A stretch of DNA of 51,156 bases from JBBPYR01 sp038199755. Its GTDB lineage: Bacteria; Chloroflexota; Ktedonobacteria; Ktedonobacterales; Ktedonobacteraceae. The stretch lies in contig JBBPYR010000027.1 in NCBI GenBank assembly GCA_038199755.1, positions 1 through 51,156 on the forward strand, written 5' to 3'. The position numbers and the translations under genes were made by a program. Below the pieces are notes generated by a model. It was given only the letters and a program-made list of their open reading frames with translations, did no database searches and had not been told where the DNA came from. Positions 25,320 to 33,839 of the stretch are shown piece after piece (position 1 is the stretch's first letter; each line of letters opens with the position of its first letter).

Positions 25320-26429
25320 ATGCGTTGTTTAGTGACGGGGGTGGCAGGGTTTGTGGGATCGCATCTTGCTGAACGTCTGTTAAAAGATGGACATAGTGTT
25401 TGTGGTATCGATGCGTTTATTGACTACTATCCACGTTTAATAAAAGAACGAAATTTGGCTGCACTACGCGACTATGACGATTTTCATTTTATCGAGGGCA
25501 ATCTGCTGAATGTCTCTCTGCCTGCATTGTTGGAAGGTGTGGACTGGGTATTTCATCAAGCTGCACAGGCAGGGGTGCGGGCCAGCTGGGGCCATGAATT
25601 TGCACGTTATGTGAATTGCAATGTCTTAGCGACACAACTGTTGCTAGAGGCGGCAAGTGAACAAGCCAAACGTGGAGCCCCTGTACAGCGGATTGTGTAT
25701 GCGTCCTCTTCCTCAGTTTATGGTGATACGCTGACATTGCCGGTGTGCGAGGAAACCGCGACGCAACCGCTCTCACCTTATGGGATGACGAAGCTTGCCG
25801 CAGAGCACCTGTGTACCTTGTATCATCGCAATTTTGGTCTACCGACCGTTTCACTACGTTATTTTACGGTCTACGGACCACGCCAACGACCTGACATGGC
25901 GTTTCATCGCTTCTGTAAGGCAGTGATCCAGCGGGAGCCATTGCACATCTTTGGCGATGGCACGCAGACCCGTGACTTTACTTTCGTGAGCGATATTGTT
26001 GAGGCAAACATTCGTGCGGCAACCGCGGAGGGTGCGATTGGCGAAGTCATGAACATCGCGGGTGGTTCACGCGTCAATTTGCATGATGTGATGCAACTCT
26101 TGGGTGAGGTGAGCAATCTGCCCGTTGAGGTGTCGTTTGTCGAGAAGCAGCACGGCGATGTCCGCGATACCTATGCGGACACCAGTAAAGCCGCTCGTGT
26201 GTTAGGATATGCGCCTACTGTGTCATTGCGCGAAGGCCTTCTACGCGAATTTACCGAGATGGAGGCCCTCATAGCCGATGGCCTGAGCGAAGCTAGCGAC
26301 GAGAGTCGCGTTGGACATCGGAATAAGGAAACTCTCATAGCCGATGGCCTGAGCGAAGCTAGCGACGAGAGTCGCGTTGGTGTTGGGAACAAAAAGAGGG
26401 TGTACGCGCCTGCGGTGGTGGGAAGGTAA
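25320..26429 (+). CDS. NAD-dependent UDP-sugar epimerase with repeat-derived C-terminus
   Basis: A 369-aa extended SDR enzyme. The NAD-binding GVAGFVGSHLAERL, catalytic SSSSVYGD and YGMTK (Tyr-x3-Lys) and the VYGPRQRPDMAF substrate loop are all present. The pattern is closest to UDP-glucuronate or UDP-glucose 4-epimerases. The normal enzyme would end near residue 315-320 (LREFTEMEAL). The last 50 or so residues are two in-frame copies of ALIADGLSEASDESRVG, each encoded by a 47-bp DNA repeat (26268-26314, 26334-26380). GGAG at 25311-25314 fits the ATG at 25320. It would supply a UDP-sugar to the neighbouring transferases. Confidence 0.9.
   Translation: MRCLVTGVAGFVGSHLAERLLKDGHSVCGIDAFIDYYPRLIKERNLAALRDYDDFHFIEGNLLNVSLPALLEGVDWVFHQAAQAGVRASWGHEFARYVNCNVLATQLLLEAASEQAKRGAPVQRIVYASSSSVYGDTLTLPVCEETATQPLSPYGMTKLAAEHLCTLYHRNFGLPTVSLRYFTVYGPRQRPDMAFHRFCKAVIQREPLHIFGDGTQTRDFTFVSDIVEANIRAATAEGAIGEVMNIAGGSRVNLHDVMQLLGEVSNLPVEVSFVEKQHGDVRDTYADTSKAARVLGYAPTVSLREGLLREFTEMEALIADGLSEASDESRVGHRNKETLIADGLSEASDESRVGVGNKKRVYAPAVVGR
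26268..26380 (+). repeat. In-frame duplicated 47-bp hairpin element within the epimerase gene
   Basis: Identical copies at 26268-26314 and 26334-26380 have a period of 66 nt (22 codons). Each carries the core CTGAGCGAAGCTAGCGAC-GAGA-GTCGCGTTGG with an inner GCGAC/GTCGC stem. In copy 1 the core is bounded by CCGATG and CATCGG, which are complementary. The core resembles the one at 48826-48923. Confidence 0.75.
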
Positions 26430-26435
26430 CAGACG

Positions 26436-27719
26436 ATGCTGAAAGCCACGAACTCACAACACCAGACGCGTCTGCGCGATTACGGAGCGTTTCAGGTGGA
26501 AGAGGGCGACGTAACCACACAAGCGACGCTGCGCATGCAAGCTGTGATTGTGCCAGTGGCTGAAGCTTTTTTACCGTCGTCTTCTGGTGTCTCACTTCCG
26601 CCAGCATTGCCCATGCCCGGGGTATCGGGCTTATCATTCGCGCAAGGGATTTCCACACGCATGCGTGCGATTACGGGAAAACAGATTGCGCTACAGCCCA
26701 CGCATAACATGTTTCAGGTTGGTAGCCAGGTCGCGCCTGTTGGTGCGACCGCGCCCCAGGCGGCTAGTTCCAAGAAATGGCTATCATTGTTTGCGCGCAT
26801 TGCCTTCACGCTAGTGCTGTTTTTCTTTCTGGCACGTTCGCTCTCGTGGAATACCCTGTTGCGTGCATTAGGCAATGTGCAGCACACACAACTGCTGGTT
26901 GGCTTGTGTATTGGCGGCTTTGGTATTGTGATTAGCTCTTATCAATGGCGAAGTTTATTGCATGCGGAGCGCATTCGTAGTGATCTGGCTTCGCTGATTG
27001 ACCTGTATCTGGTGGGTATTGCATTCAGCCATTTTCTGCCAACGGGCATGGGTGGCGATGCGGTCAAGGCATTGTATGTGGGCCGCGACTCTGGCAATAG
27101 TACGGGCTCGACGAGTGCCGTGGTTATGAGCCGTGTCACGGGCTTTTTCGGTATGCTGCTGCTCGCGGTGCCGGTGCTGCTCATCTGGCATGACCATATT
27201 CAATCTACCGTCATTATTGGCTTTGTTTTGCTCTCGCTACTCGTCGCTACCATGATCGGAATCGCAATTGTCTGTGCGATTTTTTTACCCGCGCTTGCCC
27301 GCAACACGTTTTTGCGCCGTGTGCCATTTGTGATGAAGGTGTTGGACAAGGTGATGCAGGTGGGTGAGGCATTATATATCACGATACGGCGACCGCGCTT
27401 TCTGAGCGTTGCCACGTTATTTGGCTTACAATTCTGGGTCATCGGCTGTTTGAATTATTACTGCTATGCAACGGCATTAGGTATGCATGTGCCATTCTAT
27501 TTTTATTGTATCGCGATACCGTTTGTTTCACTCGTGACATTTTTGCCAATTTCCATCAACGGGTTCGGTGTACGCGAGAGCACATTTGTTTTTATCTTCT
27601 CTACAATGCATGTGTCGAGCACAAGCGCGCTATTATTAGCATTGTTGATGGATGCGCAGGTGTTATTCTTCGGTATTGTGGGTGGATGTCTCTATCTCAA
27701 AATGGGGAAGAAAAAGTGA
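26436..27719 (+). CDS. Lysylphosphatidylglycerol-synthase-TM-like (flippase-like) membrane protein
   Basis: A 427-aa protein. The first 110 residues are hydrophilic and variable, followed by about eight membrane segments of the LPG_synthase_TM/UPF0104 type. The family signature is present: HFLPTGMGGDAVKALYVGRD, then SAVVMSRVTGFFGML, and LPISINGFGVRESTFV near the end. Members without the synthase domain are common in polysaccharide loci and are thought to move or process lipid-linked intermediates; the reaction is not established. It starts six nt after the epimerase stop, so they share an operon. Confidence 0.8.
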   Translation: MLKATNSQHQTRLRDYGAFQVEEGDVTTQATLRMQAVIVPVAEAFLPSSSGVSLPPALPMPGVSGLSFAQGISTRMRAITGKQIALQPTHNMFQVGSQVAPVGATAPQAASSKKWLSLFARIAFTLVLFFFLARSLSWNTLLRALGNVQHTQLLVGLCIGGFGIVISSYQWRSLLHAERIRSDLASLIDLYLVGIAFSHFLPTGMGGDAVKALYVGRDSGNSTGSTSAVVMSRVTGFFGMLLLAVPVLLIWHDHIQSTVIIGFVLLSLLVATMIGIAIVCAIFLPALARNTFLRRVPFVMKVLDKVMQVGEALYITIRRPRFLSVATLFGLQFWVIGCLNYYCYATALGMHVPFYFYCIAIPFVSLVTFLPISINGFGVRESTFVFIFSTMHVSSTSALLLALLMDAQVLFFGIVGGCLYLKMGKKK

Positions 27720-27732
27720 GGTTAGTAGAAAG

Positions 27733-28917
27733 ATGAATATACATAATCAAGGGAAAGCTCAGACTCCTCTCCCAGCTCAGATGTCGCTACCAGTAGCAAC
27801 GACGACGCTCACGAAACCAATGCCATCGCCGCTACCTTCGCTGGTGGGGATGCTACCAACGAAGCGGAAAAGCGAGAAGAAAAAAGGGCGGAGAAAGGTT
27901 GTGGTGGTCGCGGTCGCGGTGACAGTGGTAGTATTGCTGCTCTTGCTGGTTGGCTTTGTGCTGTCTAGGAAATCTGCCCCCGACGTGACGCTTTATAAGG
28001 TGAGCACGAATACGGTGAACAATGCCATTGGTGGGGGCGGTATTATCTTTCCACGCCAGCGACTCGATATCTCGTATCCCATAGCGGAACGAGTGATTTC
28101 GGTGTTGGTGAAGGCGGGTGATCACATCACAACCAATCAGCCGCTTATTCAACTGGACCCCACACAACTGAATATTGAAGTAACGCAGGCTGCAAATGAC
28201 CTTGCAGCGGCCCAGTCCTATCTTAATACTGTTACAGTGAGCGGAAATCCATTAACGATTGCGCAGGCGCAACAACAATACAATGTAGCGAAAAACAAAT
28301 ATGAAGCCCTTGTTGCGCAAGCATCCTCGCCAACATTGCATCATGGAACGCTGATTTCACCTATGAACGGTGTGGTAACGGCAATCTATGTGAATTCCGG
28401 GGAAGTGTTCTCATCGAATACCTCACTGATAACGATTATGGATGAGTCCACGGTGGTCGTCCATGTAAAAATTCCCCTTTCCGATCTCGGCCTCGTGCGT
28501 GTGGGGCAGGTGGCGGAGCTCATTCCCTCGGCCTTGCCAATGCTGAATTTTAAAGGTGTAGTCGTCTCGATTGTGCCACAGGCTGATCCGCAGACCGATA
28601 CCTACGAGGTATGGGTGGAGGTTCCTAATAAGGACATGCAGCTTTTACCGGGGATGAGTGCATTTGTGCGTATTCAAGGCGACAACAAACAGGCTGTTGC
28701 AGTACCGCGCCTGACAGTATTGAACGCGGACCATGAGCCAATGGTGTTTGTCATACGCGGAGATCAGGCGTATTTACAGCCGGTCCATGTAATTGGGCGA
28801 TCAATCGAAGTGCTCTATGTGGATAAAGGGCTTGAAAGCGGTGATCGCGTGGTGCTTGTTGGCAATGATCGCTTGCACAATGGTGATAACGTCCATGTAG
28901 TACGTGTCGAGGATTAA
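27733..28917 (+). CDS. HlyD/MacA-type membrane-fusion adaptor
   Basis: A 394-aa protein. A Pro-rich cytoplasmic N-terminus of about 55 residues and one membrane segment (VVVVAVAVTVVVLLLLLVGF) precede the adaptor fold: split lipoyl-like halves (ISYPIAERVISVLVKAGDHI and LISPMNGVVTAIYVNSGEV) around a short helical hairpin, then the beta-barrel (VVVHVKIPLSDLGLVRVGQ) and a membrane-proximal part ending GDRVVLVGNDRLHNGDNV. The ATG at 27733 lies 13 nt after the previous stop. No ABC or RND pump and no outer-membrane channel is near, so it may serve a pump coded elsewhere or act in polymer export. Confidence 0.8.
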   Translation: MNIHNQGKAQTPLPAQMSLPVATTTLTKPMPSPLPSLVGMLPTKRKSEKKKGRRKVVVVAVAVTVVVLLLLLVGFVLSRKSAPDVTLYKVSTNTVNNAIGGGGIIFPRQRLDISYPIAERVISVLVKAGDHITTNQPLIQLDPTQLNIEVTQAANDLAAAQSYLNTVTVSGNPLTIAQAQQQYNVAKNKYEALVAQASSPTLHHGTLISPMNGVVTAIYVNSGEVFSSNTSLITIMDESTVVVHVKIPLSDLGLVRVGQVAELIPSALPMLNFKGVVVSIVPQADPQTDTYEVWVEVPNKDMQLLPGMSAFVRIQGDNKQAVAVPRLTVLNADHEPMVFVIRGDQAYLQPVHVIGRSIEVLYVDKGLESGDRVVLVGNDRLHNGDNVHVVRVED

Positions 28918-28918
28918 G

Positions 28919-30307
28919 ATGATAGCGACCCAACAGCGACAGTTATGGTTTGTGCAGCGAACGCAAGTGAAGCCTGCGCAAAGCCTCACGCCGGTGCTGG
29001 CAGGAGTGTTGATGCTGGTGGCAGGGGGGCTTCCGTGGTTAGTGGACCCATTGGGAACAAGCTATTCGGCCTGGGCAATTGCGATTGATGTCGGTTGGCA
29101 ATTCCATACAACTATACTTAGCTATGGATTGCTCTGTACGTGTATTGCCCTGTATGCCTTTCTGGTAGCCTATGCGCAATGGCGTCCATTTGTGGGTAGT
29201 GCTGTGCTGGTGCAGAAAAGAACGCAAGTGGGCTTGCTCTGCCTGCTGCCGACGGCGTTGTTCTTTATGCAATATCTGTATATGGATGTGGCAGGTATTA
29301 ACACATTGGGAAATCATTTCTCACAGTTCCTCTTGATAAAGCAGCATTTGGGTTATAGTGTCTCACCTATACGTGTTGCGGTCAAGCCATTTTTGCTGGA
29401 TACTTCTACCCTTGCAGGCCGCTTTCAGGTATTGATTAACCTGGCCTCTTTGGGCGTGCTCGTGCCATGTATCAGCGCGTGGCTCTTAATTGATCGCAAG
29501 CGTTTATTTCTTGTGTTACCACGTGGCAAAGCTGGAAAGCATAAGGCTCCTTTTCTAGCTATGCCACATCGTAAACTACTGCTTGCTCTGGGGGCAGCAT
29601 TGCTGCTGATAATAGTAGGGAGGCCTGCCGTTGCTCTTGGTTGTGACTATGAAGCGAAGGCACAATTGGCCGCAGGAAATTATGTACAGGCCCTGCACTG
29701 GCTAGACGTTGCGCACTTCTTTAATCCCTCGCTCGATCAGATCGCATCGTATCATATCGAGCGTGGTCAGGCATTGTATTTTTCCACGCGTAACCAGGAG
29801 GATGATGAGATTCGCAGCTATCTTGCATCCGTGTATAGCGAGCAATTGGATTATCTCGATGCCTATTCGCAGCTTGTCCCGGTCTGGCAAGCACACAAAA
29901 CGCTGCCTTGGGTGATAGACGAAATGAGTATTAATCTGGGGCGGTTGAGCGAACATACGAAACCTCTCTTTGGCTTGCGCCTGCAACGTATGAAAAATAA
30001 TGAAAATGCCCTGGCCTGGATACAACAACTGAAACAGGTGGACGCGACTAATATCTATGCCCGTTATATGAATGCCCGCATTCAATACGAGCAGCACAAT
30101 TATGGTAGTACCATGAGCGAGATGGCTGCCGTGCTGCAATTAAGCAATAATGCCGATATTCAATCCTCGGCCTATACCTATATTGCTTTGAGTGATGAGG
30201 GATTGGGCGACTATCTACAAGCGCGTGCTTATCTGTTCAAAGCTATTGCGCTCGATCCCAATTTTTCCAATAATACCGCGCGCGAAGAATTATCAGGATT
30301 GCGATAA
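28919..30307 (+). CDS. Membrane protein with C-terminal TPR-like region
   Basis: A 462-aa protein. About six membrane segments occur in the first 250 residues (for example LTPVLAGVLMLVAGGLPWLV, TILSYGLLCTCIALYAFLVA, LLLALGAALLLIIVGRPAVA). The C-terminal 200 residues are helical repeats (GNYVQALHWLDVAHFFNP, IYARYMNARIQYEQHNYG, YTYIALSDEGLGDYLQARAY) like TPRs, predicted on the outer side. The ATG at 28919 begins one base after the stop of the adaptor gene. I do not recognise the family. Position suggests a scaffold for the polymer-making or exporting machinery. Confidence 0.6.
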   Translation: MIATQQRQLWFVQRTQVKPAQSLTPVLAGVLMLVAGGLPWLVDPLGTSYSAWAIAIDVGWQFHTTILSYGLLCTCIALYAFLVAYAQWRPFVGSAVLVQKRTQVGLLCLLPTALFFMQYLYMDVAGINTLGNHFSQFLLIKQHLGYSVSPIRVAVKPFLLDTSTLAGRFQVLINLASLGVLVPCISAWLLIDRKRLFLVLPRGKAGKHKAPFLAMPHRKLLLALGAALLLIIVGRPAVALGCDYEAKAQLAAGNYVQALHWLDVAHFFNPSLDQIASYHIERGQALYFSTRNQEDDEIRSYLASVYSEQLDYLDAYSQLVPVWQAHKTLPWVIDEMSINLGRLSEHTKPLFGLRLQRMKNNENALAWIQQLKQVDATNIYARYMNARIQYEQHNYGSTMSEMAAVLQLSNNADIQSSAYTYIALSDEGLGDYLQARAYLFKAIALDPNFSNNTAREELSGLR

Positions 30308-30341
30308 AGCAATGCAACAAAGAAGGATCGAAGGATCATCT

Positions 30342-33300
30342 ATGATACCTACACAAAAAACCCTTGTGGCGGAGCCGCTGGCAGGTGCAACGACTACGAG
30401 AGAGGCAGAGGTGCTGAAGCGTTTTCCTCTGAGGAGGCAAAGAACGTTTTGGCAGCAGTTTGCTGCCACACGCCCGTGGTTATGGATATGTTTTTTGTTA
30501 GCATGCTTGGGAACGAGTTGGTTTGCATCTCAGTGCTTACTGGTACCGCATCCTGCTAGCTTTGCCCCTGATTGGCAAGGAGCCCGCTGGATACAGGGGG
30601 CGGATGGTGCTTCGCCCATAGCCTACTTTCGCTATAAAACAGACCTGAATGCCTTGCCCGACGGCGCATTTGTGACTGTCGCGGGCGGACAGATTTTTAC
30701 CATGTATGTCAACGAAATCTATATCGGTTCCAATAAGTTAGATTTCATCCAGGGAAACTTTCCTCGTGCCTATATGTTCGATGTGCTCTCCTCGCTTCAT
30801 CTCGGTGAGAATGTCATCGCTGTACGTGTCACCAATGTAGATGGTAAGGTACCGACCTTGCGCCTCAATTTTGGCATGGCCCATGGCAACACCATTTTTT
30901 TTCATGGTACCGATGCGAAGGGGGGGTGGCTGGCCACTACAGATAGCGATCAGGCCCATCCACGTTTTAGTGAGACGCTACGCGATTGGACAAAACGCAA
31001 ATTTAATGCCACTAGTTGGCCACCCGTGGTTGAGGCCACGCAGCCAGCGGCAGAACCGTTGCTGAATGTGAATCCTCTTATCTATGAACAGCCGATGCCC
31101 AGGCAGTGGATGAGCACAGGTACCGGGCATGAAGCCTACTTTGTACGCCAGCTGAGTTTGCCTCTGAGCACAAATGGCACCTGGTTACGCTTGGTAGCGA
31201 CGGGCAGCGCAAGCATCTTTATCAACGGCTATCTGTTTATGGTTTGGAATGGGCAGGCGGTAGTGCCGCAAAAGAGTATCGTAGACTATTTGAGTAGTGA
31301 ATCGGAGGTTGTGGAGTATCGTGCAGGCTTGGTATCGGGCGTCTATGATATTTCCTCTTACCTCCATCCAGGCGTCAATACGATCGCGATCCATATTTCG
31401 TCTCCGGGCATTGTCTCTACTCGTGCAGGCCTGGGGAATTTGAATGCGGCAATAGCTATGGATATCTTGAGTACTGACCTAATACAACACGCTTCATGGC
31501 AAACTGCTGCTGCTGATTGGCATGCGGCAACGCAGCCTGTGATGAATTGGGCGCAAGGGAGCGCAGTGGCGATGACTTGGCCACAGCCATATGCCATAGG
31601 TCGTCCTGGCGTCACGCAATCCTTTTATTTGTCGGATAGCAGCAACCCACGTAATCAGCAATATATCCCGCCATCACTCATATTAATCGTCATTGCCTCG
31701 AGTGTTGTCGCGGTGCTGCTGTGCTGGCTTGTGATGACATCCTTAATACGTCGCTATCGGTCCACCTTCAAAGAAGGCCTGGAGACGAGTGTGCTGGCCT
31801 TTTTGCCTGCTCTGGCCTGTGAAGGGCTGTTGATTGCCCTATCTCGTGAGCCACAGATGCCACGCCCCTTCCCTTACACATGGTGGTGGAGTTTGGGATT
31901 AATACTTGTGCTGCTTGTAAGTTACATGATGTTATGGTATAACGCTCGGCTTGGGGCCACGCTGCATGTCGTAAGAGCGGTAGGAGCGTCCTCGCATCAC
32001 CGCCCTCACCTCTACACGAATGGGCTCAGGGTGCTGGGCTTGTCCACCCCAGGGGGGAAGGTTGTGTTGGGCTGGCTGCGGCTGCATTGGGGGCTAGTGC
32101 TAATTATGTTGCTAGCGGTGCCGATGATTACCTATAATTTGCCCTATGAACCCTATTGGCAGGATGAATTGACTAGCTATTATGCCGCGAAGGGCGTGCT
32201 GGCACATGGTTTGCCCCTTATGCCGTCGGGTTTCTTGTATGCAAAGGCGGAGTTATATTCGTATGTGCTGGCTCTGTGGATGGCAATTTTTGGCGATCAG
32301 GCAGGAGTACCGCGCACGGTGAGCATTGTCGAGTATCTAGTGAGTTTGCCTGTCCTCTATTGCGTCGGGTGCCACTTCTTTGGGCGGCGCGTGGCGTTGC
32401 TGGCTACGGCGATGCTGGCATTCTCGCCCACCTCATTAATCTGGGGTCGCCAGGTACGTATGTATGAGCAAGCACAACTATTCATGATCCTTACCATGTA
32501 TTTCTTCCATCGCGCCTTATACGAACGTGAGCGCGTGTGGCTGGTGTATGTCGCGGCGATTACCTTGGTACTTGACTATTTGAGCCATGAGGAGACCTTT
32601 ATTATCCTGCCCGCGATTGCCTTCTGCATTCTCTGGATCAAAGGCAAAGAATATTGGCAATGGTATGTTGCTAACAAAGCTGCCCGTCGGCGTATCGCAA
32701 GCACGAAGGATGTGCTTGAAAACAGCTTTGCGCAATCTGCACATAAGGAATGGCTTACTAAGCAGAAAAAAGCGGCTGCGAAGAGTAATTTTCAACCCAC
32801 GTGGCGCATGTATGCCCATTGGGGGCTCGCAATGCTGCTGGCAATAACTTGTATTGGGCTGCAACTCTTGATCTCTCGCAATTCGCATCCTTTTGTGTTA
32901 GGCACAGATCAGAGCCAGCGACCGATGATTCAGTTCACAACGGATAACATGTACTATTATATCTATTTGCTTTTCTATCCAGCGATGCTTGGACCGAGTC
33001 AGATGCCACTGATTGTGCTGAATTCACTGCTGGCGACCGCAGGTTGTATCGTTGCACTGCGTGGTAATAATAGTCGTGCAAAATATTGTGTGGTCTTTTT
33101 GGTATTCTCGTTGCTCACTCTAACCTTTGCCTTTACGATGGCGACAGATCGCTATCTCTATCCAATTTTGCCCGTGTACTATTTGCTGGCTTCGTATGCC
33201 CTGTGGTTAGCTCTAAGCAGCCTCGGGCGTTTCGCTCGTGTGCGTTTGGCCTTGCCTCAAGCGGTGCGTGGGAGTGTAGCGATGCCAGAAGGCTTTCTCA

Positions 33301-33809
33301 CTCGTCCAACACGTATTGCCGCAATGATAACGGTTTTCTTGTTGTGTGCTTGTGTACTGATAACACCAATTTTGCCACTGAGTAGTTATAATCTGTTCGT
33401 GAGTCAGGAGGTGGGTTTCTCTTATCATAAGCACTATCCCGACTATAATGCTGCTGGTCAATATGTGCAGCAACACTGGCGTAAGGGTGATATCATCATT
33501 GCGGTTTCGCCCGCGATTTCCGTGCTGTATTATGTCGGACATGTTGACTACTTCTTTTCTATTGATCGTGCTCTGTATTTGTTTGAGCATGATGGCCATA
33601 TTATTGATACGCCCACGGGCTCTATTGCATTGCTTAATCAGAATGATTTTCTTGCAGTGGTCGCTTCACATCCGCGTGTCTGGCTTGTATCCGACGGTGG
33701 GTTGTATCAGTTGGGGGCTGCTACAAAGGATAATCGTTTTGTGTTTCCTGCTGAGTTTCACATGGTCTTTGAAGGCTATGGCTCGACAATATACTTTCAA
33801 GGAAGTTAA
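30342..33809 (+). CDS. GT39/ArnT-like glycosyltransferase fused to two carbohydrate-binding-like modules
   Basis: A 1155-aa membrane protein. After one N-terminal membrane segment (about 35-65), residues about 70-400 hold two jelly-roll-like modules similar in pattern to the N-terminal domain of alpha-L-rhamnosidases (AYFRYKTDLNALP... IFTMYVNEIYIG... GENVIAVRVTNVDG, and AYFVRQLSLP... SIFINGYLF... GVNTIAIHISS). Then come three or so membrane segments and the GT39 core (about 600-1110), with the acidic motif YWQDELTSYYA in the first outer loop and RQVRMYEQAQ. Such enzymes use polyprenyl-phosphate sugars to glycosylate proteins or lipids outside. The start at 30342 fits GAAGGA at 30330-30335. 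It closes a path starting with the GT2 gene at 22932. Confidence 0.75.
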   Translation: MIPTQKTLVAEPLAGATTTREAEVLKRFPLRRQRTFWQQFAATRPWLWICFLLACLGTSWFASQCLLVPHPASFAPDWQGARWIQGADGASPIAYFRYKTDLNALPDGAFVTVAGGQIFTMYVNEIYIGSNKLDFIQGNFPRAYMFDVLSSLHLGENVIAVRVTNVDGKVPTLRLNFGMAHGNTIFFHGTDAKGGWLATTDSDQAHPRFSETLRDWTKRKFNATSWPPVVEATQPAAEPLLNVNPLIYEQPMPRQWMSTGTGHEAYFVRQLSLPLSTNGTWLRLVATGSASIFINGYLFMVWNGQAVVPQKSIVDYLSSESEVVEYRAGLVSGVYDISSYLHPGVNTIAIHISSPGIVSTRAGLGNLNAAIAMDILSTDLIQHASWQTAAADWHAATQPVMNWAQGSAVAMTWPQPYAIGRPGVTQSFYLSDSSNPRNQQYIPPSLILIVIASSVVAVLLCWLVMTSLIRRYRSTFKEGLETSVLAFLPALACEGLLIALSREPQMPRPFPYTWWWSLGLILVLLVSYMMLWYNARLGATLHVVRAVGASSHHRPHLYTNGLRVLGLSTPGGKVVLGWLRLHWGLVLIMLLAVPMITYNLPYEPYWQDELTSYYAAKGVLAHGLPLMPSGFLYAKAELYSYVLALWMAIFGDQAGVPRTVSIVEYLVSLPVLYCVGCHFFGRRVALLATAMLAFSPTSLIWGRQVRMYEQAQLFMILTMYFFHRALYERERVWLVYVAAITLVLDYLSHEETFIILPAIAFCILWIKGKEYWQWYVANKAARRRIASTKDVLENSFAQSAHKEWLTKQKKAAAKSNFQPTWRMYAHWGLAMLLAITCIGLQLLISRNSHPFVLGTDQSQRPMIQFTTDNMYYYIYLLFYPAMLGPSQMPLIVLNSLLATAGCIVALRGNNSRAKYCVVFLVFSLLTLTFAFTMATDRYLYPILPVYYLLASYALWLALSSLGRFARVRLALPQAVRGSVAMPEGFLTRPTRIAAMITVFLLCACVLITPILPLSSYNLFVSQEVGFSYHKHYPDYNAAGQYVQQHWRKGDIIIAVSPAISVLYYVGHVDYFFSIDRALYLFEHDGHIIDTPTGSIALLNQNDFLAVVASHPRVWLVSDGGLYQLGAATKDNRFVFPAEFHMVFEGYGSTIYFQGS

Positions 33810-33839
33810 TGTATGTGTAAGAGGAGAAGTGGTTAAAGT

